Part shown: one piece after another, positions 24,719 through 32,532 of the stretch
How positions within the stretch are numbered: position 1 is the first letter of the stretch
How the letters are laid out: every line of letters starts with the position of its first letter
Assembly (NCBI GenBank): GCA_016714225.1
Contig: JADJNS010000026.1
Location: forward strand, 124,001 to 188,000
Direction: 5' to 3'
From: Archangiaceae bacterium
GTDB taxonomy: Bacteria; Myxococcota; Myxococcia; Myxococcales; Myxococcaceae
Length of the DNA: 64,000 nucleotides
Notes under the pieces: generated by a model
The model's database searches: none
What the model was told of the DNA's origin: nothing
What the model saw: only the letters and a program-made list of their open reading frames with translations
Made by a program: the position numbers and the translations under genes

Positions 24719-26827
24719 GTGGCCACCCGGGAGGAGCGCCGGGCCGCGCTCATCCAGAAGTTCAAGGAGATCGCCGCCGAGCGCGTCGCGCGCATGGTGC
24801 AGTTCTGGCTCGAGCTCGAGCAGCACCCCGACCACGAAGAGACCTCGGCCGAGCTGCTGCGCGAGCTGCACACCCTGAAGGGCGAGGCCAAGACGGTGGG
24901 CTTCGCCGACATCGCGATGGTCTCGCACCTGCTCGAGTCGCTGCTCTTCCGCGCCAAAGATCTGGGGTGGAAGGTGCCGCGCTCGACCAGCGACGTGGTC
25001 TTGAAGACCACCGACGCGCTCTCCGAGCTCTTGCGCCGCACGCTCGACGGCCCGCAGGTCGACCTCGAGCAGGTGGTGCGCAACATCGACGGCGAGCTGC
25101 AGAAGAACGGCGTCACGCCCGAGGTCAGGCCCGCCGCCGCCGCGCCCGCGCCGGCTGCTCCCCCGGTGATGACCGCTCCGGCGCCCAAGGCGCCCGAGAA
25201 GCTCGGCCACGAGCAGAGCCTTCGGGTGCGGGCCGACCGCATCGCCGGCATCTCCGAGGTCGCCGGTGAGCTGTTGGTCGAGCAGGGCAAGGTGGCGCTC
25301 TCGGTGCGGCGCGCCATCGACCGCCTGGGCGCGCTCGAGCCGTTCTTGAAAGAGGGCCACCCCGCGGCGAGCCTGCGCGCCGAGCTCACCGGGCTCGACG
25401 ACGCCATCTACCAGCTGGGGCTCGACGTATCCGAGCTCGACCGCACCGTGCGCGAGCTGCGGCTGGTGCCGGTGTCGACCCTGCTGATGCCCTACGCGCG
25501 CATGGTGAGGGACTTAGGGGCGGGGCAAGACAAAGACACCGTGCTGCAGGTTCAGGGCGGCGAGGTCGAGGCCGACAAGCGGGTGCTCGAGGTGCTCGAC
25601 GAGCCGGTGCTGCACCTCTTGCGCAACTGCGTCGACCACGGCATCGAGAGCCCTGCCGCGCGCGAGGCCGCCGGCAAGCCGCGCCAGGGCACCATCACCA
25701 TCGGCGTGCGCTACGTGGGCGGGGCGCTCGGGCTCACCGTGTCGGACGACGGCGCGGGCATCGACCCCGCCGCGCTCAAGACCAAGGCGGTCGAGCGCGG
25801 CCTCATCACCCGGGCCGTGGCCGACGACCTGAGCGAGCAAGAAGCACGCGAGCTGGTGTTCCTGCCCAACTTCAGCACCCGCGACGAGGCCACCCAGCTG
25901 TCGGGGCGCGGCGTGGGCATGGACGTGGTGAAGCGCCGGGTCGAGCAGCTGGGCGGCCAGGTGAAGCTCAGCAGCGTGAAGGGGCAGGGCATCACCGTCG
26001 AGATGGTGGTGCCGATCAGCATCTCGCTGACCCGGGCGCTGATCGTCGAGGTGGGCGAGCACCTGTTGGCGATACCCAGCGTGGCGATCGAGTCGATTCG
26101 CCAGGTCGACCCCGCCGAGCTGTTCGAGGCCCACGAGGGCAAGATGATGCGCGTCGACGGCCAGGCGTTGCCGGTGGCGCACCTCGACGAGCTGATCACC
26201 GGCACCCGGGGCACCCGCACCCCGCTGGCGCTGGTGGTGCGGCACGGCGCGCGGCGCTGGGTGCTGCTGCACGACGCGCTGGGCCGCGAGGCCTCGCTGG
26301 TGGTGCGGCCGCTGGGCGCACCGCTGCAGTCGCACCGGCTGGTCACCGGCGTGGCGGTGCTCGACAGCGGGCGCATCGCGCTGGTGCTCGACGTGGGCCT
26401 GCTGGTCTCGCGCCGCTGGGGCTTCGGCGACGACAAGGCCCACCGCAAAGAGCGCCGCTTGCGGGTGCTGTGCGTCGACGATTCGTTCATCATGCTCTCG
26501 AGCGTCACCGCGATGGTGAAGGACCTGGGCTTTCAGGTGCTGGGCGCCAGCGACGGTCAAGAGGCGCTGACGGCGTTGCACACCTTTCCCGCCGATCTGG
26601 TGGTCACCGACATGCAGATGCCCCGGCTCGACGGCCTGGGTTTGATTCGGGCGCTGCGCAGCGAGGCCCGCTGGGCGCAGCTGCCGGTCATCGTGCTGTC
26701 TTCGTTGGGGTCGAGCGAAGACAAGCGCCGCGCCGCCGAGGCCGGAGCCACCGCCTACCTGGTCAAGGCCGATCTCACTTCCGATCACATTGCAGACGCG
26801 ATCGAGCGGCTATTGGGGAATCCGTGA
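24719..26827 (+). CDS. cheA: Hybrid chemotaxis histidine kinase CheA-REC
   Basis: 702 residues, GTG start. Domains in order: HPt at about 10-110 with the phospho-acceptor H51 in RELHTLKGEAK; a short Ala/Pro linker (no CheY-binding P2 domain); dimerisation helices at about 165-250; HATPase with N-box HLLRNCVDHGIE, G1 DDGAGID and G2 GRGVGMDVV; CheW-like domain at about 430-570; a C-terminal receiver at about 580-700 with D in VVTDMQMP and Lys in YLVKAD. The FrzE-like layout lets the kinase pass phosphate to its own receiver, to the three separate REC domains, or to CheB nearby. Third gene of the coupled operon. Confidence 0.92.
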   Translation: MATREERRAALIQKFKEIAAERVARMVQFWLELEQHPDHEETSAELLRELHTLKGEAKTVGFADIAMVSHLLESLLFRAKDLGWKVPRSTSDVVLKTTDALSELLRRTLDGPQVDLEQVVRNIDGELQKNGVTPEVRPAAAAPAPAAPPVMTAPAPKAPEKLGHEQSLRVRADRIAGISEVAGELLVEQGKVALSVRRAIDRLGALEPFLKEGHPAASLRAELTGLDDAIYQLGLDVSELDRTVRELRLVPVSTLLMPYARMVRDLGAGQDKDTVLQVQGGEVEADKRVLEVLDEPVLHLLRNCVDHGIESPAAREAAGKPRQGTITIGVRYVGGALGLTVSDDGAGIDPAALKTKAVERGLITRAVADDLSEQEARELVFLPNFSTRDEATQLSGRGVGMDVVKRRVEQLGGQVKLSSVKGQGITVEMVVPISISLTRALIVEVGEHLLAIPSVAIESIRQVDPAELFEAHEGKMMRVDGQALPVAHLDELITGTRGTRTPLALVVRHGARRWVLLHDALGREASLVVRPLGAPLQSHRLVTGVAVLDSGRIALVLDVGLLVSRRWGFGDDKAHRKERRLRVLCVDDSFIMLSSVTAMVKDLGFQVLGASDGQEALTALHTFPADLVVTDMQMPRLDGLGLIRALRSEARWAQLPVIVLSSLGSSEDKRRAAEAGATAYLVKADLTSDHIADAIERLLGNP

Positions 26828-26847
26828 ATTTCAGCTAGAAGACGCGA

Positions 26848-27240
26848 ATGCCCCTGAAGGTCCTGATCATCGATGACAGCCCGGTGATCCTCGAAGCGGC
26901 GAAGCTCGCCCTGGAAGACGAGGGGTACCAGGTGGTGGCGATGGACAACCCGCTGGTGCTCGCCGCCGCCGTTCGCCGTGAACGCCCCGATCTGGTGCTG
27001 ATCGACGTCAACATGCCCACCGTCACCGGTGACGTGGTGACCGGCATCGTCAACTCGCACGGCGTCACCAAGCGCGTGCCGGTGGTGCTGTACTCCGACA
27101 TCTCTCCCGACGAGCTCGCCGAGCGCGCCCGCCGGTGCGGCGCCAGCGGCTTCATTCGCAAGACCGGCGACGAAGACGAGTTCCTCCGCCGCGTGCGCGA
27201 CTTTCTGCCCGCCGCGGCGGTGCAGAAGACCTCACCCTGA
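26848..27240 (+). CDS. Single-domain response regulator (CheY-like REC)
   Basis: 130 residues, receiver only: DDS at 9-11, phospho-acceptor Asp in LVLIDVNMP, Ser in VVLYSD, Lys in GFIRKTG. Last gene of the plus-strand chemosensory operon, 20 bp after cheA. It shares the MDNPLVL motif and overall layout with the RECs at 22447 and at the end of CheB, so the three are sister domains. Likely a CheA phosphorylation target. Confidence 0.88.
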   Translation: MPLKVLIIDDSPVILEAAKLALEDEGYQVVAMDNPLVLAAAVRRERPDLVLIDVNMPTVTGDVVTGIVNSHGVTKRVPVVLYSDISPDELAERARRCGASGFIRKTGDEDEFLRRVRDFLPAAAVQKTSP

Positions 27241-27258
27241 GCCCGGGCCTGCGCCCGC

Positions 27259-27382
27259 GGAAAAACGAGCGAACGGGCCGAGGTCGAGGCGCCGGTGAGG
27301 AACGCGCGGAGTGAACGTTTTGGGTTCATGAGCACGTGCCGGAGCCGGCAACGAAGAGATCGGCCCGTGCAGCCGTTTTTCC
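27259..27382. repeat. Long imperfect inverted repeat between converging genes
   Basis: Arms 27259-27281 and 27360-27382 match at 17 of 23 positions (GGAAAAACG ... CGGGCCGA), with inner pairing around GCCGG. It fills the 144-bp space between the REC gene and the CheB gene and gives a T-run at either end on the matching strand, so a two-way terminator is the simplest reading; a decayed mobile repeat is possible. Confidence 0.5.
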
Positions 27383-27384
27383 CC

Positions 27385-28812
27385 TCACGTCGCCAGCTTC
27401 AAGAACTTCTCGACCTCACCGAGCAGGTGCTGCTCGTCGCCCTTCTTGATGTAGCCCAGCGCCCCGCAGGCCTGCGCCAGCACCTCGAGGTCGCTCTCTG
27501 GCATGTCCGAGAACAGCACCACCCGCGACGAGGGCAGCCCCGACTGCGAGAGAATCTTGGTCACCCCGTCGCCCGCCACCGCCGGCATGCGCACGTCGAT
27601 CAACGCCAGGTCGGCGGGGTTGCGCCGCAGCACCGAGGGCAGAATGAGCGGGTTGTCGACGCACACCGCCTCGTAGCCCGCGTCGGTCAGCGCGTCTCTG
27701 CACGCGTCGAGCACCACCGTGCTGTCGTCGAGCACCACGATGGTCTTGCGACGGGTGGCCGGCACGGGAGCCTGCGTCGACGGCTGCTGGGGCGTGGTCA
27801 TGGAGCACTCCTTGATGAGCTCAGCGATGGATGAGGGTGGGAGCACCTGCTCGGCCGCGCCGCGCGCGACCGCTACCCCCGGCATTCCGTAGACGACACT
27901 GGTGGCCTGGTCTTGCGCGACGGTGAGGCACCCCGCGGCGCGCATCGCCTTCAGGCCGTCGGCGCCGTCGCTGCCCATGCCGGTGAGCAGCACGCCCGCC
28001 GCCGACAGCCCGGCGCGCGCCACCGAGAAGAAGAGCGAGTCGACCGAAGGCACGTGGGCGCTGCCGCCGATGCGCCGCGACAGCCGCACCACCCCGTAGC
28101 GGTCGAGGGTGAAGTCGAGACCGGGCGGCCCCAGCAGCGCGCAGCCGGGCAGCAGCCGCTCGCCGTCGACCGCCTCGCGCACCTTGATGCGCGCCTGGCG
28201 CTGCAGCCACTGCACCAGCCCCTCGTGAAACTGCTCGTCCATGTGCTGCACGATGGCGATGGGCAGGCGAAAGGTGCTGGGCAGCGCGGTGAGAATCGTG
28301 GCGAGCGCCGCCGGGCCGCCGGTCGATGCGCCGATGGCTACCAGCTCGACGGGCCGGGCGCGCCACGCCGGCTGCCCTTGCGGTGGGCCGGCGGTGCGGG
28401 CCGGCAGCCGGGTGCGGGCGATGGTCTTCACCCGGTCGAGCAGGGCGAGGGTCTCGGCCGAGCCCACCCGCCAGTTGAGCGCCTTGGGCACCAGGTCGAC
28501 CGCGCCGCGCGCCAGCGACGCGAACGTCATGTCGACCCCGTCCATTCGGGGGCGCTCGGTCACCACCAGAATCGGAGTGGGCCGCTCTTCCATGATGTGC
28601 TCGATGGCGTCGAGCCCCCCGCGGCGAGGCATCGCCAGGTCCATCGTCACCAGGTCGGGCTGCAGCGCGCGCACCTTGTCGAGCGCCTCGACCCCGTCGC
28701 GCGCCTCGCCCACCACCTTGATGGCCGGGTCGGTCTCGAGCACTGCGCGCAGGGCAATGCGGCAGATCTCCGAGTCGTCGACCACCAACACCTTGAGCCG
28801 TTCGTTCGCCAC
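27385..28812 (-). CDS. cheB: REC-CheB-REC fusion: chemotaxis methylesterase with extra C-terminal receiver
   Basis: 475 residues. Receiver 1 at about 5-125 (phospho-acceptor D58 in VTMDLAMP). CheB methylesterase/deamidase at about 155-335 with the Ser-His-Asp triad in GASTGG, VQHMDEQF and GMGSDGADG. A Pro/Thr-rich linker precedes receiver 2 at about 350-475 (LALIDVRMP; VVLFSD; YIKKGD). Usual CheB ends at about 350 residues, so the second receiver is an addition; it is a sister of the two stand-alone RECs in the locus. An internal ATG at 27801 has its own AAGGAG. No cheR is in the window. Followed after 13 bases upstream by the sigma-54 activator gene, same strand. Confidence 0.9.
   Translation of the reverse strand: MANERLKVLVVDDSEICRIALRAVLETDPAIKVVGEARDGVEALDKVRALQPDLVTMDLAMPRRGGLDAIEHIMEERPTPILVVTERPRMDGVDMTFASLARGAVDLVPKALNWRVGSAETLALLDRVKTIARTRLPARTAGPPQGQPAWRARPVELVAIGASTGGPAALATILTALPSTFRLPIAIVQHMDEQFHEGLVQWLQRQARIKVREAVDGERLLPGCALLGPPGLDFTLDRYGVVRLSRRIGGSAHVPSVDSLFFSVARAGLSAAGVLLTGMGSDGADGLKAMRAAGCLTVAQDQATSVVYGMPGVAVARGAAEQVLPPSSIAELIKECSMTTPQQPSTQAPVPATRRKTIVVLDDSTVVLDACRDALTDAGYEAVCVDNPLILPSVLRRNPADLALIDVRMPAVAGDGVTKILSQSGLPSSRVVLFSDMPESDLEVLAQACGALGYIKKGDEQHLLGEVEKFLKLAT
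27808..27813 (-). promoter_or_regulatory. Internal ribosome-binding site for the second receiver of CheB-REC
   Basis: AAGGAG on the minus strand, six bases before an in-frame ATG at 27801 that begins a 138-residue receiver. It is read as Lys-Glu with codons AAG GAG, a pair that is mostly written AAA GAG elsewhere in the window. This suggests that the site is kept for ribosome binding and that a separate receiver may be made from the same gene. Confidence 0.5.
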
Positions 28813-28825
28813 GTCGACTCTCTCT

Positions 28826-30634
28826 TCAAGCCGCCGGCTTGGTGATCGGCAGCGGCCAAAGGCCCAGCTGCTTGGCGCGGCGGCCCAGGGTCATGGGGTT
28901 GGTCTGCAGCTCGGCCGCGGCGCGCCGCAGCACCCAGTTGTTGCGCTCGAGCGCCTCGCGCATCACCTCGCGCTCGTACTGCGTGACCCGGTCTTTGAGC
29001 GAGCCCTGGCCCGGGCGCGGGCGGGCGGTACCCCCGGCGGTCTGCTGCAGCGCCTCGGGCAGCTCGGACGGCCGAATCTTCTTTCCCGCCGGGGCCAGCA
29101 GCACCGCCCGCTCGACGATGTTGCGCAGCTCGCGCACGTTGCCGCGGAACTCGTGCCGCATCAACAGCGCCTCGGCCTCGGGGGTGAACCCGGCCACCCG
29201 CCGGCCCAGCGACACGGTGGCGCGCTTCAAGAACACGTGGGCCAGCGGCATCACGTCTTCGCGCCGCTCGCGCAGCGCCGGCACGTCGATGGGAAAGGGG
29301 CTCAGGCGGTAGAAGAGGTCGGCTCGAAAGCGGCCGGCGTCGACCTCGGCGAGCAGGTTGCGGTTGCTGGCCGCCACCACCCGCACATCGACGATCACCG
29401 AGCGGGTGCCGCCGACCGGCCGCACCTCGCCCGCTTCGATGACCCGCAAGAGCTTGGCCTGCAGCGCCGGGGTGGTGTTCTCGATCTCGTCGAGCACGAT
29501 GGTGCCCCGGTCGGCGACGCGAAACAGCCCGGGGTGGTCGGACACCGCGCCGGTGAAGGCGCCCTTCACGTGCCCGAACAGCTCCGACTCGAGCAGCGTC
29601 TCGGCGAGCAGGCCGCAGTCTTGAACCACGAAGGCCTCTTTGCTGCGGTCAGACAGGCCGTGTACCGCGCGCGCCAGCAGCTCTTTGCCGGTGCCGGTTT
29701 CTCCCAAGAGCAGCACCGGCAGCCGCTGCGGCGCGATGATCTGCAGCAGATCGATCACCCGCTGCATGCCCTTGCCCACGTAGACGATGTCGGCCAGCGC
29801 GTGGGTCTCGCCCTTGCCCGCGCTGCGCGGCCGATCGGCGGGGTCGAGGCGGTCGCGGTGGTGGCTGGCGCGCTGCAGCTCGCTGCGCACCGCGTGGTCT
29901 TGCGTGGCGTGCTGCACCGCGGTGGCCAGCACCTGCAGGTTGATCGGCCGGTCGAGCGACTCGAACAGCTTGCCCTCGTTGTGGAGCCGCAAGAGCTGGG
30001 TGGGCTCACCCTCGGCGCAGTAGATGACCCCCGGGCGGTGCTGCGGCGCCCAGCGGCGGCTGCCGCCGGCGATCAGCTCGACTGCCGCCACCGCCTCTTC
30101 GCGCTGGCCGAACACCACCACCGCCGAGACGTCGCCCCGGCCCAGCGTCTCGCGCAGCTCCTCGAGCGAGGCGCTGTGCTGCCACACCACGTCGTCGCCG
30201 AGCAGGTCGCACAGCCCCTGCTCTTCTCTCGAGGCGAACGCCATCACCACCAGCGGCCGGTACGCGGCGATGTGCTGCGCCAGCAACGAGCGATCGGTGG
30301 CGGGCATGGCCACGAACGCCGCGCCCACCCAGACCTTTCGGGTGCCGTCTTTCTCGACCAGCTCGGCCCACGCCAGGCGCGCCTGGGCGCGAATCTTGTG
30401 CGGCGCGCCGGGCAGCGAGAACTCGATGTCGATCTCTGCGCCCGGCTCGGGGGCCGCGGCCCCGTCTTCCAGCGTGGCCACCAGCGCCAGGCCGGTGGCG
30501 CTCAGGTTCACCAGCCAGCAGTCGCGCATCTGCGGCCGCGCCACGCACGGCACGTAGAGCGGTACACGCGTGGCGTGGTGGGGAAGCGCCGACTCCTGCT
30601 TCACCAGCGGGGCGTTCACAGGGGCGGCGAGCAT
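28826..30634 (-). CDS. Sigma-54-dependent activator with PilZ and pseudo-receiver domains
   Basis: 602 residues from ATG 30634; the frame is open further upstream, but that would run through the terminator at 30661-30704. Domains: PilZ-like at about 15-125 with NLSATG but only one Arg of RxxxR (HATR), so c-di-GMP binding is doubtful; a receiver-like fold at about 127-245 with no phospho-acceptor Asp (VVVFGQ at the site); AAA+ sigma-54 contact domain at about 280-510 with GETGTGKE, GAFTGA and IVLDEIEN; a Fis-type helix-turn-helix at the end. It should open sigma-54 promoters in response to a non-phosphate signal. Next to CheB on the same strand, and downstream of a gene with a sigma-54-like promoter. 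Confidence 0.9.
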   Translation of the reverse strand: MLAAPVNAPLVKQESALPHHATRVPLYVPCVARPQMRDCWLVNLSATGLALVATLEDGAAAPEPGAEIDIEFSLPGAPHKIRAQARLAWAELVEKDGTRKVWVGAAFVAMPATDRSLLAQHIAAYRPLVVMAFASREEQGLCDLLGDDVVWQHSASLEELRETLGRGDVSAVVVFGQREEAVAAVELIAGGSRRWAPQHRPGVIYCAEGEPTQLLRLHNEGKLFESLDRPINLQVLATAVQHATQDHAVRSELQRASHHRDRLDPADRPRSAGKGETHALADIVYVGKGMQRVIDLLQIIAPQRLPVLLLGETGTGKELLARAVHGLSDRSKEAFVVQDCGLLAETLLESELFGHVKGAFTGAVSDHPGLFRVADRGTIVLDEIENTTPALQAKLLRVIEAGEVRPVGGTRSVIVDVRVVAASNRNLLAEVDAGRFRADLFYRLSPFPIDVPALRERREDVMPLAHVFLKRATVSLGRRVAGFTPEAEALLMRHEFRGNVRELRNIVERAVLLAPAGKKIRPSELPEALQQTAGGTARPRPGQGSLKDRVTQYEREVMREALERNNWVLRRAAAELQTNPMTLGRRAKQLGLWPLPITKPAA

Positions 30635-30660
30635 ACCAAGTCGAGGGAGAAGCCCCCTGA

Positions 30661-30704
30661 AAGAAGAAGCCCCCGACCGGCACACGCTCCGGGCGGGGGC
30701 TTCT
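30661..30704 (-). terminator. Rho-independent terminator after the beta-propeller gene
   Basis: On the minus strand a perfect 11-bp stem AGAAGCCCCCG/CGGGGGCTTCT with an 18-base loop, followed by TCTTTC. It lies 40 bp after the beta-propeller stop and just before the sigma-54 activator start, so the two genes are separate transcription units unless read through. Confidence 0.85.
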
Positions 30705-30743
30705 GGTTTCAAGAGAACGAGGACGTTCTCTTCGTCTGGGTGC

Positions 30744-32168
30744 TTACTGTTCGGTCACGGTGATGCCGTAGGGGTCATTGCCGATGCCCTTGACCGTGCC
30801 GACCACGGTGCGGGTCTGCAGATCGATGACGTACACGTAGCCCGAGGGCGCGAGTGCTTCGGCGGTGCGGCCACCGGCCGAGATGACCGCGTAGCGGCCG
30901 TCAGCGGTGATCGCCGAGCCCTTGGGGCGCGCCGGGAGCACCGAGCCGGTCGACTCGGCCACACGGGTGAGCGGGATGCGCGCGACCTCGTAGCCGGGGT
31001 CGCCCGCGAGGGCCTTGGCGATGTCGACGATCGACACGTTGTTCGAGCGGAAGCAGGGCACCACCACGTACTTGCCGTCGGGAGTGACCGAGGGGATGAA
31101 CGGGCGGGTCTGCACGTTCGGGTCGCTGGTGCCCACCAGCACGCGCGCCACTTCGGCGCCCGGCGAGCCGGCCGCAGCCAGGTCGACGTTGATGAACGAG
31201 ATGGTGTTGCCCTCGAACGCCACCCGGGCGCTCTCACGGTTGGCCGCGATCACCGTCTTCTTGTCCGGGGTGATGGCGATGCCCCACGGGCCCACCTGGG
31301 TGGGAATCTTGGCGACTTCGGGGGTCTTGTTGCCGGCGAGCGCCGACTGCAGGTCGACCACGCTCACGTCGTCGGTGCCGCCGTTGGCGCCGAAGATGTA
31401 CGGCTTACCCGCGCTGGTGTAGCCCACCACGATGCCGTTGGTGTCGGGGAAGCAGCCGAACCCGGGGTTGGGCGAGAGCAGCGGCACCGGAGTCGGCGGG
31501 CCGTGCGGCGAGACGAACGGCACCGGCCAGTCGGGGGCGATGGGGCAGGTGGGCCGGCCGACCGGCAGGGCGAGCTCAGCCATGCCGCGCAGCGAGCCCG
31601 TCTTGCGATCGATGAACATCATGCGGTTCGCGCCATCTTCGGTGAGGTGGTTCTCGGCAGCCCCCATCACGAACATGTCGGGCAGCAGCACCAGGCCGAC
31701 GCCGCCGAACCAGCCCGAGTCGATGTGACGCTCGAGCGCCGCGGCGGTGTTGTTGTTGCGCGGGTCGATCATCTTCTTGATGTTGAGCAGCGCGAGGTTC
31801 GCGCGACCGCCGTGCTGGTTGAACTCGGCGTTGTCGATCGAGCCGTGGTGGTTCACCACGTAGAGGGTCTTCTGGTCTTCGCTGACCACCACGTTGGCCG
31901 AGTCGCCGAGCGGGCGGCCATCGAGACGATCGAGCGCCACCTTCGAGCGCGACACGATGGCGTTCTCGGTGAGTTGGTTGGCCGGTTTGATCGCCTCGTC
32001 CAACGAGATGGCGAACATGCGCGGGTCGCGCCGCCCGGTGGCGAGAATGTAGGTCTTCTTGCGGTGATGACCGTGACCGTCATCGTCATCGTCGTCATCG
32101 TGGGCGAAGGCCACGCTGGCGCTCAGCAACAACGCTCCGACCAACAGCAGCTGCTCTCTCAATTTCAT
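30744..32168 (-). CDS. Exported beta-propeller protein with Asp/His-rich N-terminus
   Basis: 474 residues from ATG 32168, with GGAGG 9-10 bases upstream. Signal peptide at about 1-22. The mature N-terminus is HDDDDDDDGHGHHRKK, a likely metal-binding tail. The rest is a YncE/lactonase-type seven-bladed propeller with strand repeats such as KTLYVVNHHG, WGIAITPDKKTVIAANRES and PSVTPDGKYVVVPCFRSNNVSIVDI (in part). A Cys pair (CPIAPD, GCFPD) may form a disulfide. Function unknown; such propellers bind partners or metals in the periplasm. It has a strong sigma-54-like promoter and its own terminator. Confidence 0.8.
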   Translation of the reverse strand: MKLREQLLLVGALLLSASVAFAHDDDDDDDGHGHHRKKTYILATGRRDPRMFAISLDEAIKPANQLTENAIVSRSKVALDRLDGRPLGDSANVVVSEDQKTLYVVNHHGSIDNAEFNQHGGRANLALLNIKKMIDPRNNNTAAALERHIDSGWFGGVGLVLLPDMFVMGAAENHLTEDGANRMMFIDRKTGSLRGMAELALPVGRPTCPIAPDWPVPFVSPHGPPTPVPLLSPNPGFGCFPDTNGIVVGYTSAGKPYIFGANGGTDDVSVVDLQSALAGNKTPEVAKIPTQVGPWGIAITPDKKTVIAANRESARVAFEGNTISFINVDLAAAGSPGAEVARVLVGTSDPNVQTRPFIPSVTPDGKYVVVPCFRSNNVSIVDIAKALAGDPGYEVARIPLTRVAESTGSVLPARPKGSAITADGRYAVISAGGRTAEALAPSGYVYVIDLQTRTVVGTVKGIGNDPYGITVTEQ

Positions 32169-32213
32169 TTCGGTACTGCCTCCCTCTGGCGGCGGGTGTG
32201 AGGTGACCCCGTG

Positions 32214-32230
32214 AGCACTCGACGTGCCAG
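32214..32230 (-). promoter_or_regulatory. Candidate sigma-54 (-24/-12) promoter of the beta-propeller gene
   Basis: Minus-strand CTGGCACGTCGAGTGCT matches the -24/-12 consensus YTGGCACGrNNNTTGCW at all but two specified positions, with the required GG-N10-GC spacing. The predicted start is about 12 bases downstream, giving a leader of about 35 nt before ATG 32168. The sigma-54 activator gene is the next gene on the same strand. Confidence 0.6.
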
Positions 32231-32434
32231 ACGTCAAAATGCCGAATCGATTACGGTGTCTGGCCAACCCCCCACCACGAGATTGCAGCGCCTTCAGGCA
32301 CTCACACGGCATCGCTGTCGTCCAGGAGTCGGCGATCTGCGGGTTTTCGAAGGCCCTGCAGAACCGTTGCAGCGATAACGGGTTTGATGCGTGTGGCCGC
32401 AGAACCCCATCCGACAGCGGAATACGTCAGATTC

Positions 32435-32463
32435 TTGACGGGCCCGAACAAGCCGCACAAAAT
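32435..32463 (+). promoter_or_regulatory. Candidate sigma-70-type promoter of the TctC/TonB operon
   Basis: TTGACG, a 17-base spacer, then CAAAAT: five of six and four of six consensus bases with ideal spacing. Transcription would start near 32470 and leave a leader of about 60 nt before ATG 32533, which has GAGAGGGG as ribosome site. Confidence 0.55.
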
Positions 32464-32532
32464 TCACCGTTCACGCATCGCGGGGAAAACCCGTTCTTCG
32501 CTGTGACACTCGAATTTGAGAGAGGGGATCCG

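Larger units (their letters stand above)
32169..32532. other. 364-bp divergent regulatory region
   Basis: No gene seen. It separates the beta-propeller gene (minus) from the TctC/TonB operon (plus). It holds a sigma-54-type element facing left (32214-32230), a sigma-70-type promoter facing right (32435-32463), and a small CGGG-GAAAA-CCCG hairpin at about 32480-32493. It is lower in GC than its neighbours, as expected for a control region. Confidence 0.7.

Noticed and set aside
32260..32295. TGGC ... TTGCA as a plus-strand sigma-54 promoter for the TctC operon
   Set aside because: The GG to GC distance is 21 instead of 10 bases.
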